From Molossus alvarezi (lineage: Eukaryota; Chordata; Mammalia; Chiroptera; Molossidae): a stretch of DNA of 64,000 nt. Of this stretch, positions 10,805 to 23,161 are shown piece by piece. The first letter of the stretch is position 1; every line of letters begins with the position of its first letter. The notes beneath the pieces were generated by a model. The model did no database searches, was not told the DNA's origin, and worked only from the letters and a program-made list of their open reading frames with translations. The stretch lies in NCBI GenBank assembly GCA_037176705.1, contig JBAWUJ010000110.1, forward strand, positions 140,479-204,478, given 5' to 3'. Position numbers and translations under genes: made by a program.

Positions 10805-12016
10805 CAGATTACGTGTTCTTAGTACAGTTGTGGAAAGTATTGATGTAAGGAAATGTGGCAACCTGACTTTTGATAGGTCCTTAGACATACTTTTCACTCT
10901 ACTTTGTTTGTAGGAGAGTGTATACAACCATACCTATTCCAAATGAACTGCGTTAGAACTCTTCACTTCAGTGGCACAAAAGTCACTTCCATGAAGCCTA
11001 GAGCGTGAGGACCCTCAAAGCATATATTGTTTTGGTTAAGTGTTTAAGAAATGTCCTTTGGTAAAGGTGTAATCACACTTAAACTTCGCAGTGTAAGTTT
11101 TTTTCTCTTGTTCCAGACAAAGAGACACAAGACTTGCTGGTGCAGTCTCGGATATCCTGAATTATGGGCAAAACTCTGTGAGAGCCAGGGGCCACATTCA
11201 CTCAGTGGCATGTTTTTCCCTGGGAAGTTAAGTACCTTTGCAGGGAAACTGTGAACAAACATGTTCTAGTCAAACAACTGTGGGAATAAATGAATATTTC
11301 CATTTGGGTTAAGTTAATGCACAGATCTTGAGTAACATGAACACTTTAACGTTCATTCTCCTCGTTTTATAGGGAGATCCAGTCATATCATGGAAAGAAC
11401 AACTAGGACAGAGCACACTTATGTGTAGAGTCAAAAGTTATCCCTTTTTGTGTTCTGTGTTGTAAATGGTTTCAAAGATTGGATCATATTGAAGCCCATT
11501 TTTGAAGGCGATACTTGGAAAAAGTTTGGTTTCTGCTGTAGCAGTTGGTTTTACATGATTCTTACTCAGAACAGTGAACCAACATATGGCCAAGACTGAA
11601 TCAATGGAAAGACTGATAACTACTGGTGTCACACATGTGCATTCTTGACGCAGTGAAAGTGAACACATCTAAAGTGATGTAGTTGAAACATTGGTTGTCT
11701 CCATGCAAGGAGTAAATCCATGAATTGGAAGACACTGACAATACCAAGGGTTTTTCACATTGAACATCTCTGTGAAGGAGAACAAGAGGAGTGTTCTAGA
11801 GAAAATGCACTTGTGCAGTGGACCTGGGTATCCATTTCAATTACTTACACACTAACTATGCCCGGTGTGCAGGGCATACTTTACATTGGAGTGTTAAACA
11901 GTGTTGTAAGTAAATGCAGGTGTCTGCCTTCTTTCCTATGTGACCAGGAAAGTCAACCTGTACTAGTTGATGAGGCAGCCTTTCAACATACTACCTTTTA
12001 GCCCTGCATATGTGTT

Positions 12017-12634
12017 GTTTGCCTGGAAGTGTCTAGGAGTCATCTTGATATCCAACAAAGGCTGGGCTGCAGAAATCAAACACATTGGTTAGGGCAATGT
12101 TCAGGTCATGCAAATCTACACCCTATTCAGTTCTACACACATTCTTTAAAGTTGTTACCGAATGAATCAGTGTCATTCTTGGATCCATCATACATTTCAC
12201 GGTTTGTACCAATTTCCTCAAAAAACATAAGGAGTAGATACCTGTTTTCTCCTGAGAATTCAAAGTAAACGCTTTCCATCATTGTGAAATGCTGGAATTG
12301 TACCTTGTTCATGAATGGAATCTCCTGAACCTATCTTTCTAATTCCCTGTGAAGAATTCAGCCTATTTCTTGATAACTGACAAGTGCTCAATCCCTTTAT
12401 TCCAGCCATTAGAACCAAAAGGTGATCAATTTAAAAGAGGGAGTGTCAGTCTTTGAACAATGGACATGGATTCACTTGTTTCAAGACTATTTCCCCGAAG
12501 CACCTATGGGAATACCCTGGCATAGTCAAAAGTGTTCATGACTGGTGTTCTTTCTGTGCAGAACAATATAATAACTTTCAGTTCAAGAGCAGAATGCAAA
12601 CTTTAATACGGTTGCAGTGTCCAATTGAGTGTTT
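12017..12634 (+). repeat. Internal segment of unit 5, copy 1 (618 bp)
   Basis: Runs from gtttgcctggaagtg to attgagtgttt. It carries the variant set caccctattcag, tttaaagttg and gaatgcaaac. It ends abruptly by joining the start of copy 2; the junction shares two bases (tt, 12633-12634) between the two parental sequences. Confidence 0.92.
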
Positions 12635-13243
12635 GTTTGCCTGGAAGTGTCTAGGAGTCATCTTGATATCCAACAAAGGCGGGGCTGCAGAAATCAAACA
12701 CATTGGCTAGGGCAATGTTCAGGTCATGCAAATCTACACCCTAATCAGTTCTACACACATTCTTTAAATTTGTTACCGAATGAGTCAGTGTCATTCTTGG
12801 ATCCATCCTACATTTCACGGTTTGTACCGATTTCCTCAAAAAACATAAGGAGTAGATACCTGTTTTCTCCTGAGAATTCAAAGTAAACGATTTCCATCAT
12901 TGTGAAATGCTGGAATTGTACCTTGTTCATGAATGGAATCTCCTGAACCTATCTTTCTAATTCCCTGTGACGAATTCAGCCTATTTCTGATAACTGACAA
13001 GTACTCAATCCCTTTATTCCAGCCATTAGAACCAAAAGGTGATCAATTTAAAAGAGGGAGTGTCAGTCTTTGAACAATGGACATGGATTCACTTGTTTCA
13101 AGACTATTTCCCCGAAGCACCTATGGAGAAATAGTCAAAAGTGTTCATGACTGGTGTTCTTCCTGTGCAGAACAATATAATAACGTTCAGTTCAAGAGCA
13201 GAATGGATACCTTAATACGGTTGCAGTGTCCAATTGAGTGTTT
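12635..13243 (+). repeat. Internal segment of unit 5, copy 2 (609 bp)
   Basis: Same segment as 12017-12634 but of a different variant class (caccctaatcag, tttaaatttg, gaatggatac). It has private deletions: one base in tatttctgataac (about 12985) and eight bases in cctatggagaaatag (about 13122-13135). Because the copies differ by class-specific variants, the donor was another unit and not unit 5 itself. Confidence 0.92.
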
Positions 13244-13374
13244 AGTGGCTCTCTGTTCAAAGAACTGTGTTCCAATAGACAACCTTCTTCAAATAATGTC
13301 CAAATATTGAGAAAAAGATTCTAGGGCTATACCCGCTTCACACGAAATGGAACCACCACTGATGTACTGTTTTT

Positions 13375-15329
13375 CAGATTACGTGTTCTTAGTACAGTTG
13401 TGGAAAGTATTGATGTAAGGAAATGTGGCAACCGGACTTTTGATAGGTCCTTAGACATACTTTTCACTCTACTTTGTTTGTAGGAGAGTGTATACAACCA
13501 TACCTATTCCAAATGAACTGTGTTAGAACTCTTTACTTCAGTGGCACAAAAGTCACTTCCATGAAGCCTAGAGAGTGAGGACCCTCAAAGCATATATTGT
13601 TTTGGTTAAGTGTTTAAGAAATGTCCTTTTGTAAAGGTGTAATCACACTTAAACTTTGCAGTGTAAGTTTTTTTCTCTTGTTCCAGACAAAGAGACACCA
13701 GACTAGCTGTTGCAGTCCTGCATATCTTGAATTATGGGCAAAACTCTGTGAGAGCCAGGGGCCACATTCTCTCAGTGGCATGTTTTTCCCTGGGAAGTTA
13801 AGTACCTTTGCAGGGAAACTGTGAACAAACATGTTCTAGTCAAACAACTGTGGGAATGAATGAATATTTCCATTTGGGTTAAGTTAATGCACAGATCTTG
13901 AGTAACATGAACACTTTAACGTTCATTCTCCTCGTTTTATAGGGAGATCCAGTCATATCATGGAAAGAACAACTAGGACAGAGCCCACTTATGTGTAGAT
14001 CAAAAGTTATCCCTTTTTGTGTTCTGTGTTGTTCATGGTTTCCAAGATTGGATCGTATTGAAGCCCATTTTTGAAGGCGATACTTGGAAAAAGTTTGGTT
14101 TCTGCTGTAGCAGTTGGTTTTACGTGATTCTTACTCAGAACAGTGAACCAACGTATGGCCAAGACTGAATCCATGGAAAGACTGATAACTACTGGTGTCA
14201 CACATGTGCAATCTTGACGCAGTGAAAGTGAACACATCTAAAGTGATGTAGCTGAAACATTGGTTGTCTCCATGCAAGGAGTAAATCCATGAATTGGAAG
14301 ACACTGACAATACCAAGGGTTTTTCACATTGAACATCTCTGTGAAGGAGAACAAGAGGAGTGTTCTAGAGAAAATGCACTTGTGCAGTGGACCTGGGTAT
14401 CCATTTCAATGACTTACACACTAACTATGCCCGGTGTGCAGGGCATACTTTACATTGGAGTGTTAAACAGTGTTGTAAGTAAATGCAGGTGTCTGCCTTC
14501 TTTCCTATGTGACCAGGAAAGTCAACCTGTACTAGTTGATGAGGCAGCCTTTCAACATACTACCTTTTAGCCCTGCATATGTGTTGTTTGCCTGGAAGTG
14601 TCTAGGAGTCATCTTGATATCCAACAAAGGCTGGGCTGCAGAAATCAAACACATTGGTTAGGGCAATGTTCAGGTCATGAAAATCTACACCCTATTCAGT
14701 TCTACACACATTCTTTAAAGTTGTTACCGAATGAATCAGTGTCATTCTTGGATCCATCATACATTTCACGGTTTGTACCGATTTCCTCAAAAAACATAAG
14801 GAGTAGATACCTGTTTTCTCCTGAGAATCAAAGTAAACGCTTTCCATCATTGTGAAATGCTGGAATTGTACCTTGTTCATGAATGGAATCTCCTGAACCT
14901 ATCTTTCTAATTCCCTGTGACGAATTCAGCCTATTTCTTGATAACTGACAAGTACTCAATCCCTTTATTCCAGCCATTAGAACCAAAAGGTGATCAATTT
15001 AAAAGAGGGAGTGTCAGTCTTTGAACAATGGACATGGATTCACTTGTTTCAAGACTATTTCCCCGAAGCACCTATGGGAACACCCGGGCATAGTCAAAAG
15101 TGTTCATGTCTGGTGTTGTTTCTGTGCAGAACAATACAATAACGTTCAGTTCAAGAGCAGAATGGATACCTTAATGCGGTTGCAGTGTCCAATTGTTTGG
15201 TGGCTCTCTGTTCAAAGAACTGCGTTCCAATAGACAACCTTCTTCAAATAATGTCCAAATATTGAGAAAAAGATTCTAGGGCTATACCCGCTTCACACGA
15301 AATGGAACCACCACTGATGTACTGTTTTT
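13375..15329 (+). repeat. Satellite unit 6 (type II), 1,955 bp
   Basis: Carries the clustered variant patch actagctgttgcagtcctgc (about 13702-13721) also found in units 15, 24 and 31. It also carries the 4 bp deletion giving attgtttggtgg (about 15195), shared with units 7 and 10-12, and lacks one more base in gagaatcaaag (about 14824). Confidence 0.95.
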
Positions 15330-17285
15330 CAGATTACGTGTTCTTAGTACAGTTGTGGAAAGTATTGATGTAAGGAAATGTGGCAACCTGACTTTTGATA
15401 GGTCCTTAGACATACTTTTCACTCTACTTTGTTTGTAGGAGAGTGTATACAACCATACCTATTCCAAATGCACTGTGATAGAACTCTTCACTTCAGTGGC
15501 ACAAAAGTCACTTCCATGAAGCCTAGAGCGTGAGGACCCTCAAAGCATATATTGTTTTGGTTAAGTGTTTAAGAAATGTCCTTTTGTAAAGGTGTAATCA
15601 CACTTAAACTTCGCAGTGTAAGTTTTTTTCTCTTTTTCCAGACAAAGAGACACAAGACTGGCTGGTGCAGTCTTGGATATCCTGAATTATGGGCAAAACT
15701 CTGTGAGAGCCAGGGGCCACATTCACTCAGTGGCATGTTTTTCCCTGGGAAGTTAAGTACCTTTGCAGGGAAACTGTGAACAAACATGTTCTAGTCAAAC
15801 AACTGTGGGAATGAATGAATATTTCCATTTGGGTTAAGTTAATGCACAGATCTTGAGTAACATGAACACTTTAACGTTCATTCTCCTCGTTTTATAGGGA
15901 GATCCAGTCATATCATGGAAAGAACAACTAGGACAGAGCCCACTTATGTGTAGATCAAAAGTTATCCCTTTTTGTGTTCTGTGTTGTTCATGGTTTCCAA
16001 GATTGGATCGTATTGAAACCCGTTTTTTACGGCGATACTTGGAAAAAGTTTGGTTTCTGCTGTAGCAGTTGGTTTTACTTGATTCTTCCTCAGAACAGTG
16101 AACCAACGTATGGCCAAGACTGAATCAATGGAAAGACTGATAACTACTGGTGTCACACATGTGCATTCTTGACGCCGTGAAAGTGAACACATCTAAAGTG
16201 ATGTAGTTGAAACATTGGTTGTCTCCATGCAAGGAGTAAATCCATGAATTGGAAGACACTGACAATACCAAGGGTGTTTCACATTGAACATCTCTGTGAA
16301 GGAGAACAAGAGGAGTGTTCTAGAGAAAATGCATTTGTGCAGTGGACCTGGGTATCCATTTCAATTACTTACACACTAATTATGCCCGGTGTGCAGGGCA
16401 TACTTTACATTGAAGTGTTAAACAGTGTTGTAAGTAAATGCAGGTGTCTGCCTTCTTTCCTATGTGACCAGGAATGTCAACCTGTACTAGTTGATGAGGC
16501 AGCCTTTCAACATACTACCTTTTAGCCCTGCATATGTGTTGTTTGCCTGGAAGTGTCTAGGAGTCATCTTGATATCCAACAAAGGCTGGGCTGCAGAAAT
16601 CAAACACATTGGCTAGGGCAATGTTCAGGTCATGCAAATCTACACCCTAATCAGTTCTACACACATTCTTTAAATTTGTTACCGAATGAGTCAGTGTCAT
16701 TCTTGGATCCATCCTACATTACACGGTTTGTACCGATTTCCTCAAAAAACATAAGGAGTATATACCTGTTTTCTCCTGAGAATTCAAAGTAAACGCTTTC
16801 CATCATTGTGAAATGCTGGAATTGTACCTTGTTCATGAATGGAATCTCCTGAAACTATCTTTCTAATTCCCTGTGACGAATTCAGCCTATTTCTTGATAA
16901 CTGACAAGTACTCAATCCCTTTATTCCAGCCAGTAGAACCAAAAGGTGATCAATTTAAAAGAGGGAGTGTCACTCTTTGAACAATGGACATGGATTCACT
17001 TGTTTCAAGACTATTTCCCCGAAGCACCTATGGGAATACCCTGGCATAGTCAAAAGTGTTCATGACTGGTGTTCTTTCTGTGCAGAACAATATAATAACG
17101 TTCAGTTCAAGAGCAGAATGGATACCTTAATACGGTTGCAGTGTCCAATTGTTTGGTGGCTCTCTGTTCAAAGAACTGCGTTCCAATAGACAACCTTCTT
17201 CAAATAATGTCCAAATATTGAGAAAAAGATTCTAGGGCTATACCCGCTTCACACGAAATGGAACCACCACTGATGTACTGTTTTT
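15330..17285 (+). repeat. Satellite unit 7 (type II), 1,956 bp
   Basis: Has the 4 bp deletion at about 17151 and private changes (tctctttttccag at about 15630, gagtatatacc at about 16756). Otherwise it is the closest relative of units 10-12 (shared caccctaatcag, tacattacacgg, gccagtagaacc). Confidence 0.95.
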
Positions 17286-19245
17286 CAGATTACGTGTTCT
17301 TAGTACAGTTGTGGAAAGTATTGATGTAAGGAAATGTGGCAACCTGACTTTTGATAGGTCCTTAGACATACTTTTCACTCTACTTTGTTTGTAGGAGAGT
17401 GTATACAACCATACCTATTCCAAATGCACTGTGTTAGAACTCTTCACTTCAGTGGCACAAAAGTCACTTCCATGAAGCCTAGAGCGTGAGGACCCTCAAA
17501 GCATATATTGTTTTGGTTAAGTGTTTAAGAAATGTCCTTTTGTAAAGGTGTAATCACACTTAAACTTCGCAGTGTAAGTTTTTTTCTCTTGTTCCAGACA
17601 AAGAGACACAAGACTGGCTGGTGCAGTCTTGGATATCCTGAATTATGGGCAAAACTCTGTGAGAGCCAGGGGCCACATTCACTCAGTGGCATGTTTTTCC
17701 CTGGGAAGTTAAGTACCTTTGCAGGGAAACTGTGAACAAACATGTTCTAGTCAAACAACTGTGGGAATGAATGAATATTTCCATTTGGGTTAAGTTAATG
17801 CACAGATCTTGAGTAACATGAACACTTTAACGTTCATTCTCCTCGTTTTATAGGGAGATCCAGTCATATCATGGAAAGAACAACTAGGACAGAGCCCACT
17901 TATGTGTAGATCAAAAGTTATCCCTTTTTGTGTTCTGTGTTGTTCATGGTTTCCAAGATTGGATCGTATTGAAACCCGTTTTTGACGGCGATACTTGGAA
18001 AAAGTTTGGTTTCTGCTGTAGCAGTTGGTTTTACTTGATTCTTCCTCAGAACAGTGAACCAACGTATGGCCAAGACTGAATCAATGGAAAGACTGATAAC
18101 TACTGGTGTCACACATGTGCATTCTTGACGCCGTGAAAGTGAACACATCTAAAGTGATGTAGTTGAAACATTGGTTGTCTCCATGCAAGGAGTAAATCCA
18201 TGAATTGGAAGACACTGACAATACCAAGGGTGTTTCACATTGAACATCTCTGTGAAGGAGAACAAGAGGAGTGTTCTAGAGAAAATGCACTTGTGCAGTG
18301 GACCTGGGTATCCATTTCAATTACTTACACACTAATTATGCCCGGTGTGCAGGGCATACTTTACATTGGAGTGTTAAACAGTGTTGTAAGTAAATGCAGG
18401 TGTCTGCCTTCTTTCCTATGTGACCAGGAATGTCAACCTGTACTAGTTGATGAGGCAGCCTTTCAACATACTACCTTTTAGCCCTGCATATGTGTTGTTT
18501 GCCTGGAAGTGTCTAGGAGTCATCTTGATATCCAACAAAGGCTGGGCTGCAGAAATCAAACACATTGGCTAGGGCAATGTTCAGGTCATGCAAATCTACA
18601 CCCTATTCAGTTCTACACACATTCTTTAAAGTTGTTACCGAATGAGTCAGTGTCATTCTTGGATCCATCATACATTTCACGGTTTGTACCGATTTCCTCA
18701 AAAAACATAAGGAGTAGATACCTGTTTTCTCCTGAGAATTCAAAGTAAACGATTTCCATCATTGTGAAATGCTGGAATTGTATTTTGTTCATGAATGGAA
18801 TCTCCTGAACCTATCTTTCTAATTCCCTGTGACGAATTCAGCCTATTTCTTGATAACTGACAAGTGCTCAATCCCTTTATTCCAGCCATTAGAACCAAAA
18901 GGTGATCAATTTAAAAGAGGGAGTGTCAGTCTTTGAACAATGGACATGGATTCACTTGTTTCAAGACTATTTCCCCGAAGCACCTATGGGAATACCCTGG
19001 CATAGTCAAAAGTGTTCATGACTGGTGTTCTTTCTGTGCAGAACAATATAATAACTTTCAGTTCAAGAGCAGAATGCAAACTTTAATACGGTTGCAGTGT
19101 CCAATTGAGTGTTTAGTGGCTCTCTGTTCAAAGAACTGTGTTCCAATAGACAACCTTCTTCAAATAATATCCAAATATTGAGAAAAAGATTCTAGGGCTA
19201 TACCCGCTTCACACGAAATGGAACCACCACTGATGTACTGTTTTT
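17286..19245 (+). repeat. Satellite unit 8 (type II), 1,960 bp
   Basis: Near-identical to unit 9. The differences I noticed are actgtgttag here against actgtgatag in unit 9, and gcaaaactc here against gcaaaattc. It has ttgtattttgttc at about 18779. Confidence 0.95.
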
Positions 19246-21205
19246 CAGATTACGTGTTCTTAGTACAGTTGTGGAAAGTATTGATGTAAGGAAATGTGGC
19301 AACCTGACTTTTGATAGGTCCTTAGACATACTTTTCACTCTACTTTGTTTGTAGGAGAGTGTATACAACCATACCTATTCCAAATGCACTGTGATAGAAC
19401 TCTTCACTTCAGTGGCACAAAAGTCACTTCCATGAAGCCTAGAGCGTGAGGACCCTCAAAGCATATATTGTTTTGGTTAAGTGTTTAAGAAATGTCCTTT
19501 TGTAAAGGTGTAATCACACTTAAACTTCGCAGTGTAAGTTTTTTTCTCTTGTTCCAGACAAAGAGACACAAGACTGGCTGGTGCAGTCTTGGATATCCTG
19601 AATTATGGGCAAAATTCTGTGAGAGCCAGGGGCCACATTCACTCAGTGGCATGTTTTTCCCTGGGAAGTTAAGTACCTTTGCAGGGAAACTGTGAACAAA
19701 CATGTTCTAGTCAAACAACTGTGGGAATGAATGAATATTTCCATTTGGGTTAAGTTAATGCACAGATCTTGAGTAACATGAACACTTTAACGTTCATTCT
19801 CCTCGTTTTATAGGGAGATCCAGTCATATCATGGAAAGAACAACTAGGACAGAGCCCACTTATGTGTAGATCAAAAGTTATCCCTTTTTGTGTTCTGTGT
19901 TGTTCATGGTTTCCAAGATTGGATCGTATTGAAACCCGTTTTTGACGGCGATACTTGGAAAAAGTTTGGTTTCTGCTGTAGCAGTTGGTTTTACTTGATT
20001 CTTCCTCAGAACAGTGAACCAACGTATGGCCAAGACTGAATCAATGGAAAGACTGATAACTACTGGTGTCACACATGTGCATTCTTGACGCCGTGAAAGT
20101 GAACACATCTAAAGTGATGTAGTTGAAACATTGGTTGTCTCCATGCAAGGAGTAAATCCATGAATTGGAAGACACTGACAATACCAAGGGTGTTTCACAT
20201 TGAACATCTCTGTGAAGGAGAACAAGAGGAGTGTTCTAGAGAAAATGCACTTGTGCAGTGGACCTGGGTATCCATTTCAATTACTTACACACTAATTATG
20301 CCCGGTGTGCAGGGCATACTTTACATTGGAGTGTTAAACAGTGTTGTAAGTAAATGCAGGTGTCTGCCTTCTTTCCTATGTGACCAGGAATGTCAACCTG
20401 TACTAGTTGATGAGGCAGCCTTTCAACATACTACCTTTTAGCCCTGCATATGTGTTGTTTGCCTGGAAGTGTCTAGGAGTCATCTTGATATCCAACAAAG
20501 GCTGGGCTGCAGAAATCAAACACATTGGCTAGGGCAATGTTCAGGTCATGCAAATCTACACCCTATTCAGTTCTACACACATTCTTTAAAGTTGTTACCG
20601 AATGAGTCAGTGTCATTCTTGGATCCATCATACATTTCACGGTTTGTACCGATTTCCTCAAAAAACATAAGGAGTAGATACCTGTTTTCTCCTGAGAATT
20701 CAAAGTAAACGATTTCCATCATTGTGAAATGCTGGAATTGTATTTTGTTCATGAATGGAATCTCCTGAACCTATCTTTCTAATTCCCTGTGACGAATTCA
20801 GCCTATTTCTTGATAACTGACAAGTGCTCAATCCCTTTATTCCAGCCATTAGAACCAAAAGGTGATCAATTTAAAAGAGGGAGTGTCAGTCTTTGAACAA
20901 TGGACATGGATTCACTTGTTTCAAGACTATTTCCCCGAAGCACCTATGGGAATACCCTGGCATAGTCAAAAGTGTTCATGACTGGTGTTCTTTCTGTGCA
21001 GAACAATATAATAACTTTCAGTTCAAGAGCAGAATGCAAACTTTAATACGGTTGCAGTGTCCAATTGAGTGTTTAGTGGCTCTCTGTTCAAAGAACTGTG
21101 TTCCAATAGACAACCTTCTTCAAATAATATCCAAATATTGAGAAAAAGATTCTAGGGCTATACCCGCTTCACACGAAATGGAACCACCACTGATGTACTG
21201 TTTTT
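19246..21205 (+). repeat. Satellite unit 9 (type II), 1,960 bp
   Basis: Pairs with unit 8. Its 5' variants (actgtgatag, gcaaaattc) continue into the 5' part of unit 10, while the 3' part of unit 10 belongs to another class. Confidence 0.95.
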
Positions 21206-23161
21206 CAGATTACGTGTTCTTAGTACAGTTGTGGAAAGTATTGATGTAAGGAAATGTGGCAACCTGACTTTTGATAGGTCCTTAGACATACTTTTCACTC
21301 TACTTTGTTTGTAGGAGAGTGTATACAACCATACCTATTCCAAATGCACTGTGATAGAACTCTTCACTTCAGTGGCACAAAAGTCACTTCCATGAAGCCT
21401 AGAGCGTGAGGACCCTCAAAGCATATATTGTTTTGGTTAAGTGTTTAAGAAATGTCCTTTTGTAAAGGTGTAATCACACTTAAACTTCGCAGTGTAAGTT
21501 TTTTTCTCTTGTTCCAGACAAAGAGACACAAGACTGGCTGGTGCAGTCTTGGATATCCTGAATTATGGGCAAAATTCTGTGAGAGCCAGGGGCCACATTC
21601 ACTCAGTGGCATGTTTTTCCCTGGGAAGTTAAGTACCTTTGCAGGGAAACTGTGAACAAACATGTTCTAGTCAAACAACTGTGGGAATGAATGAATATTT
21701 CCATTTGGGTTAAGTTAATGCACAGATCTTGAGTAACATGAACACTTTAACGTTCATTCTCCTCGTTTTATAGGGAGATCCAGTCATATCATGGAAAGAA
21801 CAACTAGGACAGAGCCCACTTATGTGTAGATCAAAAGTTATCCCTTTTTGTGTTCTGTGTTGTTCATGGTTTCCAAGATTGGATCGTATTGAAACCCGTT
21901 TTTGACGGCGATACTTGGAAAAAGTTTGGTTTCTGCTGTAGCAGTTGGTTTTACTTGATTCTTCCTCAGAACAGTGAACCAACGTATGGCCAAGACTGAA
22001 TCAATGGAAAGACTGATAACTACTGGTGTCACACATGTGCATTCTTGACGCCGTGAAAGTGAACACATCTAAAGTGATGTAGTTGAAACATTGGTTGTCT
22101 CCATGCAAGGAGTAAATCCATGAATTGGAAGACACTGACAATACCAAGGGTGTTTCACATTGAACATCTCTGTGAAGGAGAACAAGAGGAGTGTTCTAGA
22201 GAAAATGCATTTGTGCAGTGGACCTGGGTATCCATTTCAATTACTTACACACTAATTATGCTCGGTGTGCAGGGCATACTTTACATTGAAGTGTTAAACA
22301 GTGTTGTAAGTAAATGCAGGTGTCTGCCTTCTTTCCTATGTGACCAGGAATGTCAACCTGTACTAGTTGATGAGGCAGCCTTTCAACATACTACCTTTTA
22401 GCCCTGCATATGTGTTGTTTGCCTGGAAGTGTCTAGGAGTCATCTTGATATCCAACAAAGGCTGGGCTGCAGAAATCAAACACATTGGCTAGGGCAATGT
22501 TCAGGTCATGCAAATCTACACCCTAATCAGTTCTACACACATTCTTTAAATTTGTTACCGAATGAGTCAGTGTCATTCTTGGATCCATCCTACATTACAC
22601 GGTTTGTACCGATTTCCTCAAAAAACATAAGGAGTAGATACCTGTTTTCTCCTGAGAATTCAAAGTAAACGCTTTCCATCATTGTGAAATGCTGGAATTG
22701 TACCTTGTTCATGAATGGAATCTCCTGAAACTATCTTTCTAATTCCCTGTGACGAATTCAGCCTATTTCTTGATAACTGACAAGTACTCAATCCCTTTAT
22801 TCCAGCCAGTAGAACCAAAAGGTGATCAATTTAAAAGAGGGAGTGTCACTCTTTGAACAATGGACATGGATTCACTTGTTTCAAGACTATTTCCCCGAAG
22901 CACCTATGGGAATACCCTGGCATAGTCAAAAGTGTTCATGACTGGTGTTCTTTCTGTGCAGAACAATATAATAACGTTCAGTTCAAGAGCAGAATGGATA
23001 CCTTAATACGGTTGCAGTGTCCAATTGTTTGGTGGCTCTCTGTTCAAAGAACTGCGTTCCAATAGACAACCTTCTTCAAATAATGTCCAAATATTGAGAA
23101 AAAGATTCTAGGGCTATACCCGCTTCACACGAAATGGAACCACCACTGATGTACTGTTTTT
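21206..23161 (+). repeat. Satellite unit 10 (type II), 1,956 bp
   Basis: The 5' part is like unit 9 (actgtgatag, about 21350). The remainder is like units 11-12: tatgctcggtg at about 22258, tacattacacgg, and the 4 bp deletion at about 23025. Confidence 0.95.

Larger units (their letters stand above)
10805..13374 (+). repeat. Satellite unit 5 (type II), 2,570 bp with internal duplication
   Basis: First type II unit. Its extra length comes from a 618 bp segment (12017-12634) followed by a second, diverged copy (12635-13243). Removing the second copy leaves a monomer of 1,961 bp. Confidence 0.95.

Noticed and set aside
17900..18010. CENP-B box in the region gaaacccgtttttgacggcgatacttgg
   Set aside because: I compared it with the core NTTCGNNNNANNCGGGN in both orientations and the required bases do not align.
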